Below are positions 56,615 through 64,000 of a stretch of 64,000 nucleotides of DNA, piece after piece. The DNA is from Methylovulum psychrotolerans (GTDB taxonomy: Bacteria; Pseudomonadota; Gammaproteobacteria; Methylococcales; Methylomonadaceae): NCBI RefSeq assembly GCF_002923755.1, contig NZ_PGFZ01000001.1, positions 409,078 to 473,077 on the forward strand, read 5' to 3'. The notes beneath the pieces were generated by a model. The model saw only the letters and a program-made list of their open reading frames with translations, did no database searches and was not told the DNA's origin. How positions within the stretch are numbered: position 1 is the stretch's first letter; every line of letters starts with the position of its first letter. Both the position numbers and the translations under genes were made by a program.

Positions 56615-58405
56615 CTAGGTATGCTGTTCGGACATTTTTGCGATGAACTCATCGACAAAAACGTGCATGTCAGCCGTAATGGATTGGATACGTCCGCCCA
56701 AATAGTTGTAACCGAACAGACAAGGGATAGCCACCATCAGGCCGGCAACGGTGGCCGTTAACGCCGCCGCAATACCTGGGGCGATAGAGTTGACGTTAAC
56801 CTCGCCGCTTACGGCAATTGCCGCAAAGGTAATCATAACCCCGACTACCGTACCCAATAGCCCCAAGAAGGGGCCACCACTAATAGCGATGGTCAACAAG
56901 ACCATTTGCGCATTCAGCTTTTGTAATTCCCGCACCACAACCGCATCCATTGACGCTTTAACCGCATTCATGGCCTGGGCGCTCAACGCAATATCGTTAG
57001 TTTTGGTTTTGTTTAAACGACGGTTCATTTCTTCGACACCGACATGGTAAACGCGGTACAGCGAAGAGCCGGTGAATTCGCCGTGGCTCGCCGTCAGCGA
57101 CAATAACAAGGGTGATTCTTCATAATCCGCATCTTCGTCGGTGTCTTCATGATTTAACGAGGCCATATCTTGAACGTTTAAAGAAGCAAAGGCTTCTTCA
57201 AACTTTTTATTTTGTTTGGCGGTGCGGCTGAGGATAATCGCCTTAGAAATCATTACCATCCAACTGATGACAAACATCACGCCCAAAATACCGATAATGA
57301 CCCAGCCGTCGATGGTCACGCTGTTAAGCGTACCCATAATATAAGATTCGCCTTCTTCACTATCAGGCGTAGCGTCTTCGCCGTAAGTCAGCATCGCCGA
57401 GTTTGCGCCTTGCATTTGCGCGTCAAATTTAACGGAATTGGCATCGCGGGCGATTTTGTAGACCACGAATTGGTCTAACGCTCCAGTCAAGCCTCTAGTG
57501 CCGCTAGTGTCAGCCCCTAAGGTCAAATCGCCTGTCAGTTCCGCTAGCGTTACCGGAAAAGTACCCGCCGCCGCGCCATTAACATAAAGGGTGATGTCGC
57601 TGGCAGTGGCTACCACCGCCAAATGTTGCCAAGTCGCGGCAGTTAACGGCGCAGTGGCGGCAAATTCTTTTTTGCTGCCTGAGGCATCGGTCACTTGCAA
57701 AGTGGGGGTCAGTTCTTTTACCGCCAAAGTAACGCCTGCCCGTTGGAAAATAACGGCATTTTGCTGGGCCTGTTCAACTTTGGCCCAAGTTTCCACTGTC
57801 CAGCCAGTCGTTGGGGACATTGCCAGTGACGGTGCGCTGGCGACACGGATAATTTGGCTACCTTGGAAAGCGGCGGCGGCACCAATCAAGCCCCCTTCGC
57901 TATTCGTGGCCGTTGCGTCTGAGGCGACATGCGCATAGGCGGTCAAATCTTTAATGGCCGCTTGGTCAAACTGATATGCCAAGACTTCGCTGGCATCGAA
58001 GGCGTTAGCGGCATCTTGGCCATCAACCGCTTCGGCATTGCCATAGTACAACCAGAAACTGGGCTCGGGGTCTTTGCTAATGTCTTTCGGCAATTTCACC
58101 CAGATAAAGGCCATTTCGTTAACGGGGTCGAGTTTTTCGATATAAAATTTTAACGGTGTCGCTTCATCAGCCGCCAAGACACGGATATCTTTGCCTTTTT
58201 CGGCAAGATCTAAGAAATAAGTAAAGTTACCTGTATGCAAACGCACCAAGGCAAAAGCATCTTGGGGCATAGTGACCCCGTCTTGCTGCATTTTTTTTGC
58301 ATCAAAGCTTATTTTCTTCTTATAGCCCCAATCATCGTTCCACCATGCAGAGGCGAATGACGGGAAGAGTGTTAAAAGAATCAGTAGGAGGCCAAACCGT
58401 TTCAT
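56615..58405 (-). CDS. DUF2341/LamG-ExbB fusion (MotA/TolQ/ExbB proton channel)
   Basis: A 596-residue inner-membrane protein from ATG 58405 (GAG ribosome site; 58423 and 58444 also in frame). A signal peptide ends SFASA near 20. A DUF2341 domain follows (about 20-135; WWNDDWGYKKKISFDA, WLYYGNAEAVD), then a LamG/concanavalin-like fold (about 170-320; GWTVETWAKVEQ, WQHLAVVATASDITLYVNGA, ALDQFVVYKIARDA). Helix 1 is near 355-385 (GWVIIGILGVMFVISWMVMISKAI), and the ExbB channel core has GGPFLGLLGTVVGVMITFAAI and IAPGIAAALTATVAGLMVAIP near 500-570. DUF2341 and LamG domains commonly bind glycans, so the motor may sense or bind peptidoglycan or polysaccharide. Confidence 0.9.
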   Translation of the reverse strand: MKRFGLLLILLTLFPSFASAWWNDDWGYKKKISFDAKKMQQDGVTMPQDAFALVRLHTGNFTYFLDLAEKGKDIRVLAADEATPLKFYIEKLDPVNEMAFIWVKLPKDISKDPEPSFWLYYGNAEAVDGQDAANAFDASEVLAYQFDQAAIKDLTAYAHVASDATATNSEGGLIGAAAAFQGSQIIRVASAPSLAMSPTTGWTVETWAKVEQAQQNAVIFQRAGVTLAVKELTPTLQVTDASGSKKEFAATAPLTAATWQHLAVVATASDITLYVNGAAAGTFPVTLAELTGDLTLGADTSGTRGLTGALDQFVVYKIARDANSVKFDAQMQGANSAMLTYGEDATPDSEEGESYIMGTLNSVTIDGWVIIGILGVMFVISWMVMISKAIILSRTAKQNKKFEEAFASLNVQDMASLNHEDTDEDADYEESPLLLSLTASHGEFTGSSLYRVYHVGVEEMNRRLNKTKTNDIALSAQAMNAVKASMDAVVVRELQKLNAQMVLLTIAISGGPFLGLLGTVVGVMITFAAIAVSGEVNVNSIAPGIAAALTATVAGLMVAIPCLFGYNYLGGRIQSITADMHVFVDEFIAKMSEQHT

Positions 58406-58444
58406 TGCTATTCTCAATTTCATAATTAATGACTCAATTATCAC

Positions 58445-58990
58445 AAAATTTCGTTACAGTATTATGAAATTGGCGGGTTTTCTCAAAAAACCCAGCCATA
58501 ACGGCTAAAATTAACGGACTATAGACGTTAGCCGATGGGTATAAGCGCAGATTTGTGCGGAATAGATCATATAAAAGGTATACATATTGCTTGGACAATG
58601 ACACCTCCTAAAATGACTTGAAAGCCGTAGTTTAAATTTAATCCTTTTTATTATGAAGAACTCAAGGTTAAGGCTTGAAAAAGGCTATGGCCTTTGCGGC
58701 GAATGACTTTTAAACTATGGGTTTCAGGACAAATGGGGTTTAATAGGCATAAGACGGGCAAGCGTCAACTATTTTAAAAGCTTAAATACGTTAGTGCTGG
58801 GGATTACGGCTGTCTAGCTAAAGCCGGCCATCACTGTCATGCACCATGATGGCTCAATAAAGCCTGCCTTAAAGGCATTAACAAAGGCGAAACAGCCAAG
58901 GCCGCCCTGATAAGCCCCACCCTACCCCGTAATAGTAACCAAAGATCGGCAGAGCTTTAGTCAATCCCTCTTTATAGAGAACCTAATATT
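58445..58990. other. Gap between the ExbB fusion and the RND operon
   Basis: A 546-base divergent control region. I see no gene, no clear terminator and no assured promoter or metal-regulator operator. It probably carries both divergent promoters. Confidence 0.4.
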
Positions 58991-60091
58991 ATGAAGTTTA
59001 TATATTTATTAATAGTATTGCTGTTAGCCCCATTAGCTGCCGCGCAAACGCCCCTCACCGTTAAGGCTTCGCCACTGCTGATGCAACAAATAAAAATCAT
59101 TACCTTAGGCTCCAGCCAAGTGCATGAATCCTTGCGCTTACCCGCCCGGGTCGAACTCGACCAAGAAAGGATTGCCCGTATTGGTGCGACCGTCACCGGA
59201 CGCATTACCGAAACCCAAGCGGTTATCGGCCAAGAAGTCCACAAGGGCGAACGCTTGGCGACCCTCAACAGCACCGAACTGGGCATGGCCCAATCGGCTT
59301 ATTTAAAGACCCGCTCGCAATTGGCTTTGCGACAATTGGTCGCCAACCGCGCCAAACGCCTGTTTGCTAGCGACATCATCCCCAAGGCGGAATTGGAGGA
59401 ACGGGAAAGCCTGCTGAGCGAAGCCGATATTGATTTGCGTACCGCGACCGACCAACTGCGGGTATTTGGCATGTCGGACGCAGATTTGGCGCGTTTGGCA
59501 AAAGAGCGGAAAATCCATTCGCTACTGCCGATCACTGCCAGCATCCAAGGCACTATCGTCGAGCGCACCGTCACCTTAGGGCAAGTGGTACAACCTAGCG
59601 ACGCACTATTCACGGTCGCCGACCTCTCCCATGTCTGGGTGGTGGCCGAACTACCCGAACAGCAGGCGCATTGGGCGCATGAAGGCGATGAGGCTTCGGT
59701 CACCTTAGCGGCTATCCCCGAACAAGAACAACGCGGGCGCTTGATTTATGTCGCCGATATGGTCGATCCGCAAACCCGCACCGTCACCTTGCGCATGGAC
59801 ATCCCCAATCCCCAGCGCATTTTTAAGCCGCAAATGCTGGCCACCTTAGTCATCTATAAGCAAAGTACGCAAGAATTGGCGCTGCCCGACTCGGCGATTA
59901 TCCGCGTTGATGACCGTGACCATGTTTTTGTCCAAACCGCGCCGGATGAATTTACCTTAAAACCCGTTAAACTCAGTGCGCGTAATGGCACGGTACGCCA
60001 AGTTATTGACGGATTGCAACAAGGCGAAAAAGTCGTTATCGAGGGTGGCTTCCACCTGAACAGCGAACGCCAACGCAAAGAATTGGGGTAA
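58991..60091 (+). CDS. Heavy-metal RND efflux periplasmic adaptor (CusB/CzcB-like)
   Basis: A 366-residue membrane-fusion protein with a signal peptide (to AAAQ near 20). A barrel-sandwich lipoyl half lies near 62-90 (GATVTGRITETQAVIGQEVHKGERL), with an alpha-hairpin (95-165) and the second lipoyl half IQGTIVERTVTLGQVVQPSDALFTVADLSHVWVVAELPE near 190-228. The beta-barrel domain ends near 300 (MVDPQTRTVTLRMDIPNP). It links the RND pump to an outer-membrane channel. No outer-membrane TolC-type gene precedes it. Confidence 0.92.
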   Translation: MKFIYLLIVLLLAPLAAAQTPLTVKASPLLMQQIKIITLGSSQVHESLRLPARVELDQERIARIGATVTGRITETQAVIGQEVHKGERLATLNSTELGMAQSAYLKTRSQLALRQLVANRAKRLFASDIIPKAELEERESLLSEADIDLRTATDQLRVFGMSDADLARLAKERKIHSLLPITASIQGTIVERTVTLGQVVQPSDALFTVADLSHVWVVAELPEQQAHWAHEGDEASVTLAAIPEQEQRGRLIYVADMVDPQTRTVTLRMDIPNPQRIFKPQMLATLVIYKQSTQELALPDSAIIRVDDRDHVFVQTAPDEFTLKPVKLSARNGTVRQVIDGLQQGEKVVIEGGFHLNSERQRKELG

Positions 60092-60094
60092 ACC

Positions 60095-63000
60095 ATGATT
60101 GAAGCCTTGATCCATGGCGGTTTACAGAACCGTATTTTGGTGCTGGTATTGGCGGTGGGCTTGGGTCTGTTTGGCATAAAAGCCCTGCAATCCCTATCGG
60201 TTGATGCCTTTCCTGATGTCACTAACGTCCAAGTGCAAATCGCCACCGAAGCCACCGGACGCTCGCCTGAAGAAGTCGAACGCTTTATCACCGTACCGCT
60301 GGAGATTGCCGTGACCGGCTTGCCGGGACTAACGGAAATGCGCTCGCTCAACAAAAACGGCCTGTCGCTGATCACCCTCGTCTTCACGGATGACACGGAC
60401 GTGTACTTCGCCAGGCAATTGGTCATGGAACGGCTGATGGAAGTCAGCCACACCATGCCCGAAGGAGTCATGCCTATTTTAGGCCCCGTTTCGACTGGTC
60501 TGGGTGAAGTCTACCAATATACCTTGGAGCGGACTGATGACGGGCAACGTGCCTTAAGCCCCGAAGAACTGATGCGCCGTCGGGAAGCTCAAGATTGGGT
60601 GGTGCGCCCCTTATTGCGCGGCATTGCCGGAGTCGCGGAAATCAACTCGCAAGGCGGCTATAACAAGCAATATCAAGTGCTGGTCAATCCAGACCGGATG
60701 CACCATTACCATATCGCCCTTAGTGAAGTGTTTGACGCACTTGCCCAAAACAATGCCAACAGCGGCGGCGGGGTGTTGCCGCATTATGCCGAGCAATACC
60801 TGATCCGTGGCGTGGGTCTGATCCGGGATGTCACCGATATTGGCAATATCGTCCTGAAAGAAGAAAACAGTGTCCCCATTCATATCCATGATGTCGCCGA
60901 AGTGAAAATAGGCCATGAAGGCCGGGTGGGTGCTGTGCTAAAAAACGGCTATACCGAGGCCGTAGGCGGTATTGTCATGATGCTGCGCGGCGGCAACGCC
61001 AAAGAAGTGGTTAGCCGCATCAAGGCACGGGTTCAGGAAATCAACGACAAAAACATGTTGCCGGAAGATTTGAAAATTGTCCCTTATTATGACCGTAGCG
61101 AACTGGTCGATGCGGCCTTGCACACCGTCACCAAAGTATTGCTGGAAGGGGTCGCCCTGGTCGTCGTCATCTTGCTGCTGTTTTTAGGGGACATACGCTC
61201 CAGCGTCATCGTGGTCTGCACCCTACTCATCACTCCGCTGATTACTTTTATTGTCATGAACCAACTGGGGCTTTCCGCTAACTTAATGTCCTTGGGCGGC
61301 TTAGCGATAGCCATCGGGTTGATTGTCGATGGTTCGGTGGTAGTAGTCGAAAACGCCTTCACACTGCTGACCTTACGCAAAGGCGGCACGACCAGCCGCC
61401 TGAAAGTGGTCATGGCGGCGGCGGAAGAAGTCGCCACCCCTGTTCTGTTTGGGGTCGGCATCATCATCGTGGTGTTTTTGCCCTTAATGACCCTGCAAGG
61501 CATGGAAGGCAAAATGTTCGCCCCCCTCGCCTACACCATCGCCATTGCCTTGTTGATTTCGCTCATCTTATCGCTGACCTTAACACCTGTGCTGTGTTCG
61601 TTTCTGCTCCAAGGCCACTCTCATAAAGACCATGACACCCGCATTATCGCGGTCATGAAAAAGCCCTACTTGCAACTGCTCGACTTGTCCTTACAGCACG
61701 GCAAGCTAGTTGTTGCTGTGGCGGCGGCTTTGTTTGCCGGTACGCTAGCGTTAATGCCGTTCTTGGGCAGTTCCTTTATCCCAGAAATGAAAGAAGGCTC
61801 CATTGTCCCCGCCATTAACCGTGTCCCCAACATTTCCTTGCAAGAAGGCATTAACATGGAAATGGCCGCCATGCGCATGATTATGGACATTCCCGGCGTA
61901 AGCCTGGCTGTGACCAACATCGGACGCGGCGAAAGCCCCGCCGACCCGCAAAGCCAAAACGAATCCACACCTATCGTCAGCCTGAAACCCAGAAACGAAT
62001 GGCCAAAGGGCTGGAATCAAGACACCATCGCCGATGCCATCCGCAATAAACTCAGCACTAGCCTGCCCGGTGTGCAAGTGGTCATGGCCCAACCCATTTC
62101 CGACCGCGTTGATGAAATGCTCACCGGAGTACGTTCCGACTTGGCGATAAAAGTCTTCGGCGATGATTTGGAACAGCTTAAAAATACCGCCAATACCATC
62201 GCCAAAGTCGCCGGTACTATCCCAGGTGCTCAAGACATCCGCGTCGAACGCCTGACCGGACAACAATACCTGTCCATTACCGTCAACCGCGAAGCTATTG
62301 CCAGACACGGCATTAACGCCGCCGCCATCCATGATGTCATCGAAACCGCCATCGGCGGCAAAATCGCCACCGAAATCTACGAAGGTGAACGCCGCTTCTC
62401 CGCCGCTGTGCGCCTACCCGAAAGCTTCCGCAACAGCATCGAAGCCATTGATGCCATTCTGTTAACTTCCACCAACGGTGCACGGGTTCCCTTAGGCGAT
62501 TTGGCCGACATCCGCCTGAACGATGGCCCCTCACAAATTAGCCGCGAAATGGGCAAACGCCGGATTGTCATCGGCGTTAACGTCAAAGATAGGGATTTGG
62601 GCAGCTTCGTCGCCGAACTGCAACAGGCGGTCGGTAGCCAAGTCAAACTACCGGAAAGCTATTATCTGGAATGGGGCGGACAGTTCCAAAACATGGAACG
62701 GGCATTGGGGCATTTAAAAATCATCATCCCGATCACCATCGGCGCGATTTTCTTTTTATTGTTCATGCTCTTTAACTCGCTACGTTTTGCCAGTCTCATC
62801 ATCTTAGTCCTGCCCTTTGCCTCCATCGGCGGTGTGGTCTCGCTGTTCATCAGCGGCGAATACCTGTCCGTCCCCGCCTCGGTCGGTTTTATCGCCTTAT
62901 GGGGTATCGCGGTGCTGAACGGCGTGGTGCTGGTGTCTTACATCCGTAACCTGCGCGATAGCGGCCTCAGCCAACTGGAAGCCATCCGCCAAGGCTGCGC

Positions 63001-63196
63001 CCAACGCTTCCGCCCCGTCATGATGACCGCCACCATCGCCCTGCTCGGCCTAGTACCCTTCCTGTTCGCCAACGGCCCAGGCTCGGAGGTGCAAAAACCC
63101 CTAGCCATCGTGGTTATCGGCGGCCTAATTACCTCAACATTGCTGACTTTGGTGATGCTGCCGACGCTGTATCGGTGGTTTGAGGAAAAGCGTTGA
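60095..63196 (+). CDS. CusA/CzcA-family heavy-metal RND transporter
   Basis: A 1033-residue inner-membrane proton/substrate antiporter with 12 helices and two large periplasmic loops. The family N-terminus IEALIHGGLQNRILVLVLAV and PDVTNVQVQIATEATGRSPEEVERFIT are present. The TM4 proton-relay region reads AIAIGLIVDGSVVVVENA near 405-422: Asp and Glu are kept but the first Asp of the CzcA D-D-E triad is Ala, as in CusA-like pumps. The metal is therefore uncertain (monovalent or divalent). It starts 3 bases after the adaptor gene. Confidence 0.93.
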   Translation: MIEALIHGGLQNRILVLVLAVGLGLFGIKALQSLSVDAFPDVTNVQVQIATEATGRSPEEVERFITVPLEIAVTGLPGLTEMRSLNKNGLSLITLVFTDDTDVYFARQLVMERLMEVSHTMPEGVMPILGPVSTGLGEVYQYTLERTDDGQRALSPEELMRRREAQDWVVRPLLRGIAGVAEINSQGGYNKQYQVLVNPDRMHHYHIALSEVFDALAQNNANSGGGVLPHYAEQYLIRGVGLIRDVTDIGNIVLKEENSVPIHIHDVAEVKIGHEGRVGAVLKNGYTEAVGGIVMMLRGGNAKEVVSRIKARVQEINDKNMLPEDLKIVPYYDRSELVDAALHTVTKVLLEGVALVVVILLLFLGDIRSSVIVVCTLLITPLITFIVMNQLGLSANLMSLGGLAIAIGLIVDGSVVVVENAFTLLTLRKGGTTSRLKVVMAAAEEVATPVLFGVGIIIVVFLPLMTLQGMEGKMFAPLAYTIAIALLISLILSLTLTPVLCSFLLQGHSHKDHDTRIIAVMKKPYLQLLDLSLQHGKLVVAVAAALFAGTLALMPFLGSSFIPEMKEGSIVPAINRVPNISLQEGINMEMAAMRMIMDIPGVSLAVTNIGRGESPADPQSQNESTPIVSLKPRNEWPKGWNQDTIADAIRNKLSTSLPGVQVVMAQPISDRVDEMLTGVRSDLAIKVFGDDLEQLKNTANTIAKVAGTIPGAQDIRVERLTGQQYLSITVNREAIARHGINAAAIHDVIETAIGGKIATEIYEGERRFSAAVRLPESFRNSIEAIDAILLTSTNGARVPLGDLADIRLNDGPSQISREMGKRRIVIGVNVKDRDLGSFVAELQQAVGSQVKLPESYYLEWGGQFQNMERALGHLKIIIPITIGAIFFLLFMLFNSLRFASLIILVLPFASIGGVVSLFISGEYLSVPASVGFIALWGIAVLNGVVLVSYIRNLRDSGLSQLEAIRQGCAQRFRPVMMTATIALLGLVPFLFANGPGSEVQKPLAIVVIGGLITSTLLTLVMLPTLYRWFEEKR

Positions 63197-63597
63197 TACT
63201 GGCAAGTATTCTAAACGGTTAACTTTTAGTTTCTGTACACATGGCCATTCATAGTTCGTTAAGCCTTTCATGATAAAGTCAACCTGAAAGACATCGAGAA
63301 ACGACTTAAAAAATTCGTGTCCTTCGTAATAAATATCTGTTTTAAATAATGAATTTTAAAATATGCTGGGTTGGAAAATAAAATGGCAAAAAACCAAATA
63401 ATGGGTAAAACTATGGGGCCGACATTCAGCAAACGACAGAATAAACATACAGGCTAACGGTCGGCCTTAAAGCCGGATTGGTCTGTGCCGATTAATTGGC
63501 GATGGCATCCCTATCTTAGGCATACAGTATAAGACGCAGTATAATATCGAAAAAATAACAATATTATCAATACATTAATGTATTTTAAGGATAAGCG
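63197..63597. other. Gap between the RND pump and the RTX gene
   Basis: About 400 bases without a supported gene. It contains a copy of the TTCGTGTCCTTCGT repeat (63314-63327) and separated GGCCGAC/GTCGGCC arms near 63418-63467. Close to the RTX gene there are two CAGTATAA repeats and a -10-like TATAAT (63540-63545). Confidence 0.4.
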
Positions 63598-64000
63598 ATG
63601 GCAACCTATAACGGCAATAACAATAATAACACCTACAATGGTACAAGTGCGGCGGATACCATTTATGGCAATGGGGGCAATGATACCCTTAATGGTGCAG
63701 GGGGCGATGATTACATAAATGGCGGTAGTGGTAATGATATTTTAAAAGGCGGTACGGGCAACGACTACCTGCAAGGTGATGGTGGAATGGACACCTATGT
63801 GTTCGGCATAGGCGACGGGCAAGACGAGGTTTACAACTACGACACCGACAACAGCATGGACACCGTGCAGTTCACCAACCTCGCGTCGTCCGGCCTGACC
63901 GCCCTGTTTGACAACGGCAACTACGGCCTCGTCCTCCAGTACGGCAGCGGCGACCAGGTCACCATCGACAATTATTTTTATTACAGCGACACCAACTGGC
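63598..64000 (+). CDS. RTX-repeat calcium-binding protein (partial, runs off the window)
   Basis: ATG 63598, after AAGGATAAGCG, opens an intact frame of 134 codons to the window edge. It starts MATYNGNNNNNTYNG and has RTX nonapeptides (GNGGNDTLN, GAGGDDYIN, GGSGNDILK, GGTGNDYLQ) near residues 25-62. Then comes the post-repeat segment YVFGIGDGQDEVYNYD typical of hemolysin-type calcium-binding proteins. Such proteins fold on secreted calcium and usually leave by type I secretion. Base use changes sharply inside the gene: 63601-63660 is 43% GC, 63901-63960 is 65%. Confidence 0.85.
   Translation, partial: MATYNGNNNNNTYNGTSAADTIYGNGGNDTLNGAGGDDYINGGSGNDILKGGTGNDYLQGDGGMDTYVFGIGDGQDEVYNYDTDNSMDTVQFTNLASSGLTALFDNGNYGLVLQYGSGDQVTIDNYFYYSDTNW

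Noticed and set aside
54429..57938. Plus-strand frames of 88-145 codons opposite the porin, TonB and ExbB-fusion genes
   Set aside because: They are antisense shadows of well-supported genes with no ribosome sites.

Overview
The window looks like a chromosomal segment of a gammaproteobacterial methanotroph (order Methylococcales or a close relative). The best evidence is a serine-cycle C1 cluster (mtdA, gck, glyA, with a divergent mdh). Supporting context is a K+/quinone/DNA-repair housekeeping set arranged as in Gammaproteobacteria, a BchE-like radical SAM protein, and N regulation by NtrBC with sigma-54. No methane or methanol oxidation gene lies in the window, so the assignment is inference.

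Layout. (1) 1-1226: host HAD phosphatase gene. (2) 1227-8934: a compact 7.7 kb integrated element bounded by a 15-bp direct repeat (ATGGCGGAGAGGCAG). One copy lies in the 3' end of tRNA-Ser(UGA). It carries a P4-type integrase, an unknown gene overlapping it, an AlpA-type regulator, a P4 Ash-like leader, a CHC2 zinc-finger primase, a large TOPRIM/DUF3987 replication protein, a Sel1-repeat lipoprotein and two small genes. No capsid, tail or conjugation genes are visible. (3) 9000-19410: a nitrogen-assimilation region: glnK-amtB, a BBP2-type porin divergent from glnA, and ntrBC. I read sigma-54 promoters before glnK, the porin and ntrB, with NtrC-like palindromes nearby. An orphan integrase sits between glnA and ntrB. 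(4) 19476-28073: proA-nadD-rsfS, an intergenic repeat, a DUF5765-like membrane protein, pntAB, and a BchE-like protein. (5) 28075-34057 (minus): a copper pair copZ-copA followed closely by a pqi/MCE lipid-transport operon with a split PqiA. (6) 34227-37820: hflD and a GldA/F/G-like ABC operon. (7) 37948-42636: mdh and mtdA-gck-glyA. (8) 42820-50050: xseA, trkA-trkH, ubiA, wrbA-DUF2069-hda. (9) 50347-58405 (minus): a TPR lipoprotein and a separate operon encoding a DUF2341/LamG-ExbB fusion, ExbD, TonB, a Porin_5-like barrel and a coiled-coil periplasmic protein. (10) 58991-63196: a heavy-metal RND pump pair. (11) 63598 to the window end: the start of an RTX-repeat protein.

How the parts fit. 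GlnK gates AmtB and, by analogy, reports nitrogen status to NtrB/NtrC. The sigma-54/NtrC sites extend this circuit to an outer-membrane porin. MtdA, GlyA, Gck and Mdh move C1 units through tetrahydrofolate into serine and C4 acids, and PntAB balances NADPH. The two most unusual blocks are the tRNA-Ser satellite-like element and the proton-driven TonB system, whose ExbB carries an N-terminal periplasmic DUF2341/LamG-like module and whose operon holds a porin instead of a TonB-dependent receptor.
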